Source: Histoplasma ohiense
Taxonomy: Eukaryota; Ascomycota; Eurotiomycetes; Onygenales; Ajellomycetaceae
Assembly: GCA_017607445.1 (NCBI GenBank)
Contig: JAEVHH010000003.1
Span: 2,914,001-2,978,000 of the forward strand
Direction of reading: 5' to 3'
Length of the DNA: 64,000 nt
Shown: piece by piece, positions 22,277 through 35,741 of the stretch
Numbering within the stretch: the first letter of the stretch is position 1
Layout: each line of letters starts with the position of its first letter
Made by a program: the position numbers and the translations under genes
Notes under the pieces: generated by a model
The model's database searches: none
What the model saw: the letters and a program-made list of their open reading frames with translations, nothing else
What the model was told of the DNA's origin: nothing

Positions 22277-25200
22277 AATATATCATTCAGCTTACAATAG
22301 CAGTCATAAGCATGAAAAGTCAATGCAAAAACATCTTAAGCTTCACTGTCACAGTGAAACTCACTACATCTAAGAGTCTGCAAAAAGTGCTTGTGCTAGT
22401 AGACTCTGAATCAGAAGTGAACTGTGTCAATGAATTTTGAACAAAGAATCACAATCTAAAAACTGCTCACTGCAAAATCAAAATGATCAAGTTGATTGAT
22501 GAATGTATAATATGCTTCTTTGAAGAGTATAACATTGCAATTACTGTCACTGATCACAAGAGTAATGCACAGCAGATATCTCATTTCTTTCATGTGATGA
22601 AGATGAAGAACTACAGTCTTGTATTAGAATTTTCTTGATTAAGACAAACAAATTCTTTTATAGATTGATCAGATGAATAATTCTTCTTTAGAAACTCTGA
22701 AAATAAACAACAGTTTCAAATTATTTCTGAACAAGATGTCTTAGCTGAAGTTTTCACAGAAGCTAGAGTAGAAATGCTTGTAGTATTATCTACAGAACAT
22801 TCAAAAGACTCAAAGCATGCTTTATATATATTCTCAGCTGTGTATTTAGACTTATCAATTGATCTATCTGATTATATCATATCATACACACATATCTTCT
22901 CAGAAGAAGCTGCTATAAGCATAAAAAGATCAGAAAAGATGAAACACTGTATAGATTTTGAGTTTAATGTGCAATCTTCATTTATACTGATATACAATCT
23001 CTCTGAAACTGAGTTAGCTGCTCTAAGAGAATATTTAAAAAATGCATTAGATAAAGAATGGATACAATTATTCAGTAGCTCAGCTGATGCACTGATTCTC
23101 TTTGTTCTCAAAAAAGATGATGAACTCTGTCTTTGTGTAGACTATTGAGGATTAAATCAAATCATCATCAAGAATTGATATCCTCTATCTCTAATAAGTG
23201 AATTACTTGACAGACTTTCAAAAGCCAAGATATTCACTAAGCTGAACCTTTGAGATGTCTACCACTGCATACTTATAGCAGCAAAAGACCATTGAAAGAC
23301 AGTCTTTAGAACAAGATATGAACATTTTGAATATATAATTATATCATTTGAACTAGCTAATACTTCAGTAATATTTCAAGCATACATTAACAATGCTTTG
23401 TCTGATTTGTTGAATATATGTTGTGTTGTCTATTTGGATGATATTCTCATATTCTTCAATTCAAAGCAGAAATATAAAGTGTATATTACTAAGATGCTAG
23501 AACATCTCAAGTGTGTGAATCTATTTGCAAAACTCTCTAAGTGTGAATTTGAAGTGAATAAAATCTCATTTCTGAGATATGTTATAGATACAAATGATGT
23601 TGAGATGGAGTCAGATAGAGTCTCCACTATTGTGGAATGATCTACATCTAAATCAATTAAAGAGGTTCAATTTTTCTTGAGCTTTGCTAATTTCTATCAG
23701 TGATTTATTAAGTCTTTCTCCTCTATTGCAGCTTCATTATTTGAACTTACAAAAGAGAGCAAGAAGAGAGAAAGAAAAGCCACTTTTATATGAACAGAAG
23801 ATACTCAAAGTGCTTTCAATGAATTCAAATTGTACTTTATACATGCTTCTCTATTAGCTCATTTTGACTCAGCTTGATGTATTCAGATTGAATCTGATGC
23901 ATTCACTTTTGCAGTCACTGCTATTCTGTCATAGTTGCAGAATGATGAGCACTGACATTCAGTTGTCTTCTGATTAAGAAAGTTGATTGATGCAGAAATG
24001 TATTATGATACTTATGATAAAGAACTTTTGATTATTGTAGCAGCATTTAAAAATTGAAGACACTATCTGAAGAAAAGTCAGTATTCAATTCAAGTCTGAT
24101 CTGATCATGCCAATCTGCAGTACTTTATGATGACTAAGAAACTGAACAGACATCAGATTAGATGAGTGAAAGCTTTATCTGCTTATGATTTTGTATTACT
24201 GCATCACTCTGAATCAAAGAATTCAGTTGATGAGCTTAGTTGTTGTGCAGACTACAGTGAGATCTATAATGATCAAACTATATTATCTACTCTGCAATAG
24301 AAGCTGAAATATGAAGTTAGATTAGACTGAAAAACTGATACTTCTTTTCAAAATGATATTTCTTCTGATGTAGTCTGTGCACGGATCTCTAATGAGCAAA
24401 ATACTTCTTTTAATGAGTCAAAAACATTTCATATGTCAATATCTTCTATCTCTCACATAAACTCTTCCTCTCTGTTGTGTGTTGAGCAATATATGTCTCA
24501 GATTGCAGTCAATAAGACTATTCTTGAGAACTCAGCATACACAGAAATGTCTGAATTCTTCATCTCATTTCTGAGTAAAGCACAGAAGATTGATTCTTTT
24601 GCTACTGAGCAAAGAAAAAAGATAAAAGAGAAGAGTATGACTGTCACTGAAAATATGCTATAGACAATTTCTGAGAATGATATATTGTGTGCTGATGATT
24701 GTGTGTATGTCTCTCAATAAAAGACACTCATTGATGAAATTATCAGTGCAAACCATAATGATTCACAGAGGAGTCATTTTGATATAAAAAAGTTTATAGA
24801 CAGCATTCAGAACAAATACTATTGACATGAGCTAGTCAGAGATATCAAAGATTATATATCCACTTATGATACTTGTCAAAAAATAAAGTCAAAACAGCAC
24901 AGACAATATGAAGAATTGAGTACAATTCTCTTATCATCAAATTCTTTCAAATTCATTACTATAAATTTTATTACAGACTTATCAGCCTCTACATTCCTCC
25001 ATCAAATCTATGATGCAATTTTAATGATTGTGGATATATATACCAAGTTTACAATCTATATTCCTTGCATCAAAAACATTACAGTTGATGAACTAGCAGA
25101 AATCATTTATATCAAGTTCTATACAATTTACAGAGTACTCAAAAACCATATATCTGATTGAGATTCACTGTTTACAAGTCATTATTGATTCATCTTTTGT

Positions 25201-26385
25201 TATATGCTAGATATATGCTGGAAACTTTCAACAGTCTTTCACTCTCAAACAGATGGTCAAACAGAACAACAAAATCAAACCTTGAAACATTATCTTCAAT
25301 ACTTTATCAATTATCATCAAGATGACTGAGCACACTGACTATCACTAGCATAGTTCATTTACAATATCTCTCAATATATCTCTACTGAAATGGCACTCAC
25401 AGAAGTCTTAATGAGATATTGATCTGATTTAAAAATTAATATCAGCAAATCATCACAATCAGTCATCATATATGCTGCTAGCTGTGTGAAACATATCAAG
25501 GAAACACATCATAAGCTTATCAAGAATCTACAAAAGACACAACAAACACAGAAAATCTATTACAATGCAAAATATAAACCTCAACAATTTAAAATAGATG
25601 ACTATATCATGCTCAATGCAAAAAATCTTCAATTGTTACACTCAGTTTGCAAACTCAATCATAAATATGTTGAACTCTTCAAGATTCTGAATATCATTGG
25701 AAAATAAGTGTATAAACTAGAACTGTCATCTTTATATAGAAGCATCCATTCTGTATTCCACATATCTTTATTGAAGTTATACAACTGCAGAAATGGAGCT
25801 CTATCAGAATCAGAATCAGAACTTATCAACAGTGAAGAAGAATATCAAGTTGAAGAAATTCTTGAAAAACAACAACAAAAAAACAAACCTCTGAAATATC
25901 TTATGAGATGAACAGATTGAGATTCTAGTGATGATATATGAGAACTGAAAGAAAACATATTGAATACTCAGACATTCAAAATCTTTCTTGAACAAGAAAA
26001 TGAACAACAAATACAAAAACAACATACCCTCAAACATCAAAAGCACAAACATCAAGTCAAAAGATGTCAGAAGTATAAATCTTAAATCAAAAAACACTAG
26101 AAGTACAAATCTCATTCAAACTTCAATCAAATGCATTTTTTTAGAAGGATTTTATCAGAGAAAAGAGAAAAAGAAAAAAATTCAATTTGAGTATAATAAA
26201 TACAAAAAATAAAACATACAAGCAAGAAAAAAACAAAGAAAATAGATTCTAAGAAAAGTCTAAAAACTCTCAGTTCATTTATTTTCATTTCATCTTTCAT
26301 CTTTTACTTTCTCTTCTCTTTTTCATCATCTCTTTCATTTCTTCTCTCTGTCATCCTCATTCAATACTTCTTCTGGTACTTGTAG
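22277..26385 (+). pseudogene. pol: C1 pol (PR-RT-RNase H-IN-chromodomain)
   Basis: In the -1 frame relative to gag and in one register over about 4.1 kb. Protease: LVDSESEVN at about 22396 (DSG changed to DSE). RT: YLDD intact at 23431-23442. RNase H: about 23880-24230 (IQIESDAF...). Integrase: zinc finger about 24745-24880 with one Cys changed to Tyr, core about 24950-25270 with TDGQTEQQN. Chromodomain: about 25833-25970, with its Trp codons now TGA. The stop TAG coincides with the first bases of the hAT-like insertion at 26383; the uninterrupted copy C2 has TAG at the same place. Confidence 0.88.
25988..26212 (+). pseudogene. Open +1 frame over the pol 3' end of C1
   Basis: An open frame in +1 register relative to pol, Lys/Asn/Ser-rich, with IKSTNIKSKDVRS-like repeats. 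It is also open in C2 (44873-45274, minus), where it ends in a Phe/Ser-rich hydrophobic stretch. The base composition there is biased (A- and T-rich runs), so this may be chance. Confidence 0.25.
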
Positions 26386-27480
26386 ACTGGCTGTGTGACT
26401 ATGCATGGAACTGAGACTAAATATTTCTCCAGTTCCATTATCAAATTTCTTAGTTCTGGTCTCATATAGTGTTTATTAAATTAGTCACTTTACACTGTTT
26501 ATATTATAAATCTAGTCTCAGATCATGTTCTTCTTATAAATTACTGATTCTGATCTCATTTGATCCCATTTTGTAAAATGGGACCAAATGGGATTATGAT
26601 TTACCCTATATAGATGATATAATGCTATGAGTGTTATCAAAAATCATTATCTATTAAAAGAAGTTTAGTGTATTTATGCTCTAGTTCTATTTTGAACTAG
26701 TAATGATAGTGATAGATAGATTCACTGCAGTAGATAGATTGACAGCGATAGATTGACAGCGATAGATTGACAGCAATAGATAGATTGACAGTGATAGATT
26801 AGCAGTGATAGATTAGCAGCGATAGATTAGCAGTGATAGATTAGCAGCAATAGATTAGCAGCAATAGATTAGCAGCGATAGATTAGCAGCAATAGATAGA
26901 TTGACAGTGATAGATAAATTGACAGCAATGAATAGATTGACAGTGATAGATTAGCAGCGATAGATTAGAAGCGATAGATAGATTGACAGTGATAGATAGA
27001 TTAACAGCAATAGATAGATTGACAGCAGTGATAGATTAGCAGCAATAGATAGATTGGCAGTGGTAGATAAATTGGCAGCAATAGATAGATTGGCAGCAAT
27101 AGCTTAGCAGTGAGAAATAGCTTGCAGCAGTAGATAGATTGGCAGCGGTAAATTGATTGACAGCACTAGATAGAGGTTATATCTCCACCAATCATATCAT
27201 CAGATTGATATCTAAGATATGTATTATATAATCATCAGAATGGGATCAAACCTCAGTCAAAATCATAGTCAGTCCCAGATCATATTCTTATTTTTGATAG
27301 TCAGTCACTTTACATGAAATATCAAGATTTATTAGTCTCATTTCACTCATGTTCTAATAATTCTAGTCACTTTACACTTCTATTCTGATTCTGGTCCCAC
27401 TGAAAATCATGCCAAGAAATGGACTGAGACCAAATCAAATCAAACCAAACATGAAATTCATGGTCCCACCAGCCAGCCTA
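26383..27480. mobile_element. hAT-like non-autonomous element, copy 2, complete
   Basis: 1098 bp with 11-bp terminal inverted repeats TAGACTGGCTG / CAGCCAGCCTA (one mismatch). An 8-bp target duplication flanks it: ggtacttg at 26375-26382 and ggtatttg at 27481-27488, differing by one C/T transition. The empty site is visible in C2 near 44864 (gatacttatagattactgg on the minus strand). The 8-bp duplication and TA-starting termini point to hAT. There is no transposase, so it would depend on one elsewhere. Confidence 0.82.
26705..27170. repeat. Minisatellite in hAT-like copy 2
   Basis: Same 14-18 bp family as at 19923-20365 (cores gatagattagcagc and gatagattgacagc) but with a different number and order of units. 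Confidence 0.85.
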
Positions 27481-27488
27481 GGTATTTG

Positions 27489-27825
27489 TAGATTACTGGC
27501 ACTCATTTTGAATGCAGAAGTATAGACAAATGTTTATTTCACAAAATATTTATCTTCTTACTTCTTCTCTTCTTCATCAATCTACTCATTCTTCAGTATA
27601 TTCAATGAAGACAGATATTTTTCTTCATTTTCTTCTCTTATTTCTTCATCATTCAGAGCATCCTCTCCCTCTGCTCCACAGATATCAGTGATAAATTGAC
27701 AAAGAAAGCAGACATTATAGACACTGCTGCAGTCACTGATGTTTTCACAATTTTCTTCATTGACTCTTCAGTCAACTTCTCTCTCATCAATCTCTCTTCA
27801 ATCAATCCCTTCATCACAGAGCCTC
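27489..27825 (+). mobile_element. C1: segment between the hAT-like element and A2
   Basis: Matches C2 (minus) at about 44525-44862. It lies in the region between pol and the 3' LTR and contains the 3' part of the family C antisense gene on the minus strand. Confidence 0.85.
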
Positions 27826-28096
27826 TGTAAGAGATGGTTGTAGATATAATTATGAGAGTAGTGTGAAGTACACACATAGAATGTTAAGAAGATAGCAATC
27901 TCTATTATTCAAAGCTAATCACTGATCTTCTAATATCTACAGATATCAGTGAGCATTATATAGATGATCATCATATGCTACAGCTGTCTATAATACCATG
28001 CACTATATCCCTTCTCATTAATTCTGATGTGTTCTGTGTTCTTCTATCACCACATAGCTATTTTCTAATATAGATATCTTCATTGTGTCTATTACA
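27826..28096 (-). repeat. A2 3' LTR
   Basis: 271 bp, pair of 34699-34969, with differences mainly transitions. Confidence 0.95.
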
Positions 28097-28191
28097 ATTA
28101 TCTCTCTTCTTCAAAGACCTGATTCTCAGAGCTTTTTACTGTGATGTGTGAAGTTCATAATATATGCTGCATGGTTGATATTGTATGAAGT

Positions 28192-28479
28192 TTGCAGAAT
28201 CAAGCTGAATTAACTGTTGAAGTTAATTCCAAAGTGTTGCTGTTTCAGAAGAACATTTTTTCATCTCTGATGTCATTGCAGTTCAATCATGATTTAGATA
28301 CAACTTCTGAACCCTTTTTCTTTGACTTTTACATCAAAAAATTGTACTCTAACAAAATCATCACCATCATCACCACCAACAATTTTTTATTTAAAAAGAA
28401 TACATTAATTTATCAAACAAAGTACACTGTATTCTTCTATGCAATTTTTATTGTGAAATTCAAAGTTTTGATTGCATGA
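28192..28479 (+). pseudogene. A2 small conserved antisense ORF
   Basis: Counterpart of 1256-1465, open for up to 95 codons here, with the same C-terminal TGA position. Function unknown. Confidence 0.35.
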
Positions 28480-28639
28480 TTGTATTTTTCATTTTGGGTT
28501 GAGTTTTGTGTTGTTGCAATTTCTTTGATCAATATTGCAATATTGATTTCAATCTTCAATATCTGTTTTTCTTTCTTGTTGTTTTTGCTTCTTCTCCTCC
28601 TTTGAACAAGGTTTTGATACTGATTAAAGTTATGATAGA

Positions 28640-29790
28640 ATGTCAGAATCAGCTGTTTTCATTGCTGATTTGAAGTCTATAAAGAGTGATATACTGTCTG
28701 TCATTGAGAGCATTTGCTTGGATTGTCTGAAGAGATTGCAGAACCTCTCAGTATACTCTTGCTTTGTGAACAATGAATGAACACACTGTCACATCTGTCA
28801 TATATCAAATAGAAGTTGTGCTGCTGTAAGTTTTCTTAAACTGAGATTGTTATAGATACTAACAGGTTATAGATGTCTGAGTGCTTTCACAAAATCAGTC
28901 AATCTTTGATCAATGAATTTCACAAGATGCTGCTCTCTGATGAAGTTTCAGATGAGAGATTTGTCACATATCAAACTGCTGTTGCAAGATTTGTACTTGA
29001 CATGCAGATCTACAAGAACACAGATGAGGTTCTAAAATTCTATATAGACTCTGATAATTTATTGTCACAACAGAGTATGACATTCAATCATAGCAGTGTT
29101 TCAGAAAATGCATTTTCATATTCTGCTATTACATCAGTGTCATTCTCACTGAGTCAAGATCTTGATACATTATTTGAGTTGACCAATAATGTAGATGAAG
29201 ATGAGGAAGTGGACAGTCTCATTGAAGTGTTAGAAAGAAACACAGCAGTATATTACTGTCATTGTATTCAACATTTGATAACATCCTCTCATCATCATTG
29301 TGAGTCTGCTGAGAGTCAATACAAAAAATGCAAGCACTGCTCAGTGATGAAGCACACCTGCATTTCAGTAAGTTATTATTCAAAACAGATGTTTTTACAG
29401 TATATAACATTAACTTTCTATTAGATGTCAGTGAATGTCATTGAATTGACTCAGATGATTATCAATGCTGCTGAGAATCTAATTGTTGCTGATGCAAACA
29501 CTTCAAACATTAACATTTTGCAGAGTGCTGTGACTGTGGTGGTTAAATCCTTTGCTGTGAAGATTCAGAAGATTCAATGAGACAGTTTTTCTGAGACTTC
29601 AGCTGAAACAGTGATTGATAAAATCTCAGTGATTACATCATCAGTTGCAGCTTTCAAGTCATCATTGAAACATTGTGCTTTGTCAGTTGAGGAAATCCAG
29701 AATAATAAGCAGGTTTGTCTTGATGACAATTTCTCAAATGACACTGATCAAGCTGAGACAGATCTGTTTTTTAATCTCTGAGTGGAATAA
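28640..29790 (+). pseudogene. A2 antisense accessory gene, three exons
   Basis: Exons inferred at 28640-28825, 28873-29367 and 29425-29790 (186, 495 and 366 nt, as in A1). Introns are 47 and 57 bp with intact GTAAGT donors and TAG acceptors. All six Cys of the exon 1 motif are retained. Exon 2 is open over its whole length in this copy (28873-29367), which supports a real coding sequence in the ancestor. Exon 1 and exon 3 carry TGA stops. The last 20 bp overlap the pol stop on the other strand. Confidence 0.65.
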
Positions 29791-32700
29791 GTATATTCAG
29801 CAGTTATCATCATTTTCTTCATTTTTGTTTACTGACTGATTTCTGATAGATTTTATTAAACTGTTTCAAGTACTTCTGACTGTTCATCAAGTTTTTCTCA
29901 GATTCTCAAGAATTATCTGCATCTGTACAATCTTTTCATTTGATAAGATATTGTGTTTGACTGCAGTATTGACACTTATCTAATATAGCTTCAACTTCTC
30001 ATTTCTCTTACACATCTATAATTATCAATTCTGCTTGCAGAATTTGTCTGTTGTGTGTGTGATAAGATTTGAGAAGAGAAACATGAAATACAGAATGAAT
30101 TTCTTTATATTACAGTGTGAGTTTCAGTTTGTACATCTGTGTACCACAGATATCAATTATTTGAAAGAGACTCAAAAATCAATGATCTAGTTTGGATGAG
30201 AATTGCAAGATGGATATATTTTTTGCACACAGCATTACTCAGTCCTCTATCTTAAAGTTTTTTGATATATGATATTGATTGTAATACTTTTTCTCAGCTG
30301 CTTTGACAGCTTTCAGACATTCTCAGATCTTGTTCTTCACTTGCTTCATCTGTTTCACTTGTTTCATCACTGATTTTGATACATCCATGCTTGGGGGTTT
30401 CACATCTATACAAAGTTCAGTTGATCAGCCGATCATTGCTTCAGATGATGTCATTTTTATCAATGCATGGAAGATGTTGTTATATATTCATTGCATCAGA
30501 GAAATCCATTCTATTCAATTATCTTGCTGATAGCTGCAATATATGCAAAGATAATGTTCAATCATCTGATTCAATCATTCTGTCTGGCTGTTGGTTTGTG
30601 GGTGGAATGCTGTCGATAATTTTTGTCAGATATGAAGTAGATAACACAATGTCAATTAAAACTTGCTATTTATTAATGAATCTCAGTCATTAATAATGTT
30701 TACAGATAGATCAAAGTTCTTCACAATTCTTTATACAATAATATTCACAAGTTCTTCTGCATCTAGCTCTGAAGATGTGGACACAATTATGACTCATTTG
30801 ATGAATAAATCAACAAATACAACAATAGCATTATAGATTTGACTTTTCTTTTTATTATCTGACAGATCTTCAATAAAGTTCATACTAATCATATATCATT
30901 TCTTATCTGACACTGAATGTGATTGTAGCAACTCATACAGCTTGTGCTGTGGTATCTTGATATATTGACAAACATCACAAGTTCTCACATATTCTGCAAT
31001 CTCATCACTCATATCATGCCACAAGTACTTGCATTTGATTGCTTTGATGATTTTATCATGTTCAAAATGGCCATCTTGAGAATCATTGTGATTCATTTTC
31101 ATTATTTCATGTCTTACAGTCTTGTTTTGTGATATGTAGACTTTATCATCTTTTCTGAGCAGATCATCTTTATCTACTGCTCAGATCAAATGATTATCTA
31201 TATTAATGTCATTTATCTCTAATCTTCTGCAAAATTCAGATGTGTCAGTGTCTCTATTCTGAATCTGCAGTAAGAGTTCAATGATAGATTCAGCTATCTC
31301 TTTGCAATAGACTGTCTCAGACTCAAATATTTTGACAGCTAGAATTTATAGCATCAGAGTCTCTAGATTTAATTTCATAACATCTGTGATCTTATTCTCA
31401 TCTGCAGATGTGTTCTTTATTCTGCAGAAGTTGTTGTCATTGATGACTAAAAATCTCTTCACTCAACAATTTTCATTAGCTTGCAGATCTTTTCACATCA
31501 TTTTGACACATTGATCTAATTTTGTATTTTCTTTTGTCTTTAGTGACTTAAAGATCCTCTTACACAGCTTCTCTTGTAGAATAGAGAGCTCTGTCAAGAG
31601 AGCTGCATGTTTTACAAAATCTGAGCAACAATTTGATACATCTGCAGAATTATTTTTCTCAGAACAGTGCTCTATTTCAAAATCAAACACTGAGAGCATT
31701 TTCATCCAGCAAATCTGACACTCATTTAGCTGCTTCATCATCATGAAGCACTGAAGATTGACATGATCAGATAAAACAGTTATTGAATGCCTGCTATCAT
31801 ATAAGTAGTGACATCATTGTCTGAAAGCTTCTACAATCAGTAACATTTCTAGATCATATGTTTGATAACATCTTTCTGTTTCTGTGAGCTTTCTAGACCA
31901 AAACATGATCAGGTGTCAGTGATCATCATTCATTAATTGTAATATTACTGTGGTGATTGCAACATCAGATCCATCCATTTCTATACAGAGTTTTCACTGC
32001 AGGTCAAAGTGGATCAACAACAGTGCTTTTGTAAAGCATTCTTTTAACTGCAAAATTGTGTGCTTGCAGTTTTCATCTAACTGAACAGATGTGTTATTCT
32101 TCCCCCTTTTCATTTCATAACCTTTTAACAATTCAGTCAGAGGTGTCATTATTATTGAGAATTTGTATATGAATTGATGATAGAAATTGATGAATTCTAG
32201 AAATATTTGCAATTCATTTATAGTTTGCAGTTCTGATCAATCTAGAATCATATCAACACAGTGTTTCTCAACAGTAATGCTCTGTGTGGTAACCACAAAA
32301 CCCAAAAATCCAATTTCTGTTGCATGAAACATACACTTACTAAGTTTGACATATAGTCTCCATCACCTTAACCATTCCAGCACATTCTTAACATGGACGA
32401 CATGTTCATCAAGCATGTTTGAATAGATTATGATATCATCAAGATAAGCCATGCAATATACATCTAAAAGATCACTGAGAGCTTTGTTGATATAAGATTG
32501 AAAGATCATAGAGACATTGATTAGCTCAAAAGATAAGACTAGATATTCAAAATATTCATATCATGTTCAAAATGCTGTTTTTCATTCATTCTTCACTTGT
32601 ATGCAAATTCTATGATACATGTCTCTAAGGTTCAGCTGTGTATATATTTTGACACCTGCTAATCTATCAAGTATTTCACTTATCAAGAACAGTGGATATC

Positions 32701-33559
32701 AATTCTTGACTGTGATTTCATTCAATCCTCAATAATTCACACAAAGACACAGAATTCCATCTTTCTTGAGCATGAATAATACTGACACACTGACTGAGCT
32801 CTTGAATGAATATATTCAATTCTTTTCTAACATCTTTTTGATATATTCTCAGAGGACAGAGAGTTCTTGAGGTGATAAGTTATATATCAGTCAGTATAAG
32901 AGTTTCTTATCAGATTTGAGATCTATGACATGATCATGAGATGCATGTTCTGCATCAGATATGTCTTCTCAGAATACATCAAGATAATCTTTATAATCAT
33001 CTGAAATATTTGACTCAGTTGCTGCACTTGCAGCTTGTAATGATAAGGCAGTGAATATAATATTGCCATCATCAATTAGTGTTGCAAATTCTTTAGCAGT
33101 ATTCAGATGCACATGATTAATATTCAACACTTTTCTATAGATTCAGCATCTTCACACTCAGTTGATATCAGAGTTCACATCTTTCAATCACAGCATGCTC
33201 AAAATTACATCATATCTGCTAATGTCAGCCTCTTTGAAATGATGGAATTCTTCTCAGAGAATATGTTCATCATCAATAATCTTCATTGCAGCTCTTCATT
33301 GTTCATACAACTTAATCTTATGATTATCAACTGCTTCCACTACTTTTGATTTATCTTCTGCCTTCAAGAAATATTTTGATGCCCAGGCATGGGACACAAA
33401 GTTCACATCCACACCAGAATCCACTAGCATTCACACCATCAACCATCCCATTTCTGTCAGCATTCACATATTCATCATCAATAACTGTTTATCTCACAGT
33501 CTAGTTGTTCATATTCTCAATGCAGCAGCTGCTTCTACAATTGAGATTGTTGATTTTTT
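29771..33559 (-). pseudogene. pol: A2 pol
   Basis: 3789-nt frame, the same length as in A1 and A3. Protease reads LVDSGVDVNFVS near 33421, so the active-site DSG is intact. RT YLDD is intact at 32446-32435. Integrase and chromodomain are at the positions expected from A1. TGA stops still occur in every domain, so it cannot make a full protein. The slippery heptamer at 33553-33559 is A-AAA-AAT. Confidence 0.88.
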
Positions 33560-34593
33560 GCTTATCAGACTTGATTACACTTTTCAGAGTGTAACATTCA
33601 ACAATCATTTGCAATATAACTCTTCTTATGACAGTGAGAACACTTCTTCATTCAGTTATATTTATCTTTCTTGATTTGTTCAGTTGAACTCATTTGTTTC
33701 TCTTGTTTTCTCTTGTTCTGACAGTTGCTAGATTTATCAGAACAATGCTGATTCTCTATAAATATCACAGATCTTCCTTTGCAAATAGCACATTGTCACT
33801 TCAACATATTTTTCTCAAGAGTCTGTAGAATTCAAAGCAACTCTTCATAGTTTTGAAGCTCTTGATTTCAACAGTCAAATTCAGTGTATAGTATCTTCAA
33901 TATCTTACTACATAAGTTATTCATTCTTTGTTCTTCACTATATGAGGGTAAGTAGTATTCTCAGTCTTTGAGATATTTAGAGAAATCACATATCAATTGT
34001 CATTCTTGTTGCTTTGCATCTTGAAACTTTTGATTCATCAATCAGTGCTGGTTCTGTGGATTGTTAATTTGCATTTCTAGATGTGATAGCATATTGTCAA
34101 AAGTCAACAATGTTGTCCCTCCACATCTCTCATACAATGATACAAAATTCAACCATTTCTGCTTAATATGAGTATCAAGATAGAGTTTAGCATCATTTAT
34201 CTTGTGTTCTTTCTTTCAATAATATCAGTGATGATGTGTAAAGAGAGTCAATATGCAATCTTTATAGTTCTTGAATTCTAACATATTTTTTTCTTGATAA
34301 TAGTTTTTAATCTTTAATCTTGATGATGTTTCATTATCATCATCTGTATCATTCACAGATCGATTTTGCAGCAGTTCTGTGATGATATTCTGAGTTAATT
34401 GAGACTCAATGAGAGTATCTCCACAAATCTGCACTTTCAACTCATTGAGCTGCTGTTGTGCATGCAGAATAGCTAATTGCTGCTCTCATTCACAGATTTG
34501 ATCATTCAACTGTTGCAAATACACATTGTGATCATTGAAGGCAGTAGAGGATTCAGATTGGTTTTCAAGAGATCTTGTGCATATTGAAATCAT
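33535..34593 (-). pseudogene. gag: A2 gag
   Basis: 1059-nt frame from the ATG at 34593 to TAG at 33535-33537, collinear with A1 gag without indels. TGA/TAA stops interrupt it, including in the coiled-coil part and around the zinc knuckle (about 33600-33640). Confidence 0.85.
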
Positions 34594-34698
34594 CTTGTGT
34601 GTTTTAACTAATGTTGTGTGTTTTAACTAACATTGCATGCTTTATTGTAGGTGTGTGTAACAACAGATCACTCAAATAAAGTTTAGAGCAATTAGAAT

Positions 34699-34969
34699 TG
34701 TAAGAGATGGTTGTAGATATAATTATGAGAGTAGTGTGAAGTACACATATAGAATGTTAAAGAGGTAGCAATCTCTATTATTCAAAGCTAATTGCTGATC
34801 TCCTAATATCTATGGATATCAGTGAGCATTATATAGACGACCACCACATGCTACAGTCATCTATAGTGCTGTGTGCTATGTTTCTTCTCATTAATTCTGG
34901 TGTGTTCTGTGTTCTTCTATCATCATATAGCTATTTTCTAATATAGATATCTCCGTTGCGTCTATTACA
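34699..34969 (-). repeat. A2 5' LTR
   Basis: 271 bp, pair of 27826-28096. It keeps ccgttgcg near its right end on the plus strand. Confidence 0.95.
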
Positions 34970-34974
34970 GCCTC

Positions 34975-35741
34975 TGAAGCTCATCACTTTCAAAATTCTC
35001 ATATTTTTCTTTTTCTCTAATATCTCTGTTCTGAAAGAATCAGATACAATCACTGTCTTCAAAATCTGCATTTCTGCAGACTCAGCCACTGCTCAGTGCT
35101 GAAATTATAGAGCATTCATCTCTGCTCTGCTCTGAGCAGATAGCATCATCAGATGAGATGTGTTCAATCATTTAACTAAACAACAAAGACAACTTTTGTA
35201 GCTGGCCATGTCCTCTTCAGCCATCACCCCCACAATGATAAATGCTCACCCATGCATGATGCATCTCAGAAGAGATGTATCATGCATCTAGCATCATTAT
35301 CAGTATATCAATATTGCTAAAAACACTACTATCTATTCAAAAGCAAATTTGAAGAAAAAGAAAAAGAAAATAAGAATTAAAGAGAATTACTCACAGATTT
35401 GTAGAATTTCTCTGCAGAGATATAAGTCTTACAACACTTTCAGACATTTGATCTCAACACACATCAAAAGTCAACATCTCTCAGTTTGAAAACACAATAT
35501 TCATATGGAATTCAACTGTTGTGTGTCACATGATTAGAGCTAGAGCAATATAACAAGCAAACAGCAAATGACACTATACAGAAACAAGCTAGTGACACAC
35601 ATGACCACACTAATAATATCACTGACAAAGAACACCAATAATAATACACAATAAGCACCCAAGAAACAACTTACTTAAAATTGAGATAATCAAAGAAGCT
35701 CATTTTGATATAAAAAAGAGAGAAAGAGAGAACAATGATAT
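34975..35741 (+). mobile_element. C1: segment right of A2, cut by A3
   Basis: Matches C2 at about 43785-44525 in reverse orientation. It contains the 5' part of the family C antisense gene on the minus strand. The last about 320 bp and the 3' LTR expected from C2 are absent because A3 begins at 35742. Confidence 0.85.
35285..35703 (-). pseudogene. C1 antisense gene, exons 1-2 and start of exon 3
   Basis: Exon 1 35675-35703 (29 nt), exon 2 35395-35515 (121 nt), exon 3 begins with ATG at 35285-35287 and runs on to 34970, then continues across A2 at 27825-27489. Donors are gtaagt and gtgagt; acceptors are caacag and gctag. Introns are 159 and 107 bp. Exon lengths 1 and 2 equal those of C2. Exon 2 holds the Cys motif, with some Cys codons mutated to TAT (Tyr). 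The TGA at the second codon of exon 2 is CAG in C2, so it is a mutation. Confidence 0.55.

Larger units (their letters stand above)
20635..26382 (+). mobile_element. C1: main part of a family C Gypsy chromovirus
   Basis: Starts with a 263-bp LTR, then gag and pol. It is split by the hAT-like element at 26383 and resumes at 27489-27825. A2 splits it again, it resumes at 34975, and it is cut by A3 at 35741. Its 3' LTR is missing. Confidence 0.9.
27826..34969 (-). mobile_element. A2: full-length family A Gypsy element
   Basis: 7144 bp between 271-bp LTRs, same layout and orientation as A1. The target duplication gcctc is at 27821-27825 and 34970-34974. It interrupts the antisense gene of C1. 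Of the family A copies it keeps the most catalytic residues: DSG in protease and YLDD in RT. Confidence 0.95.
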
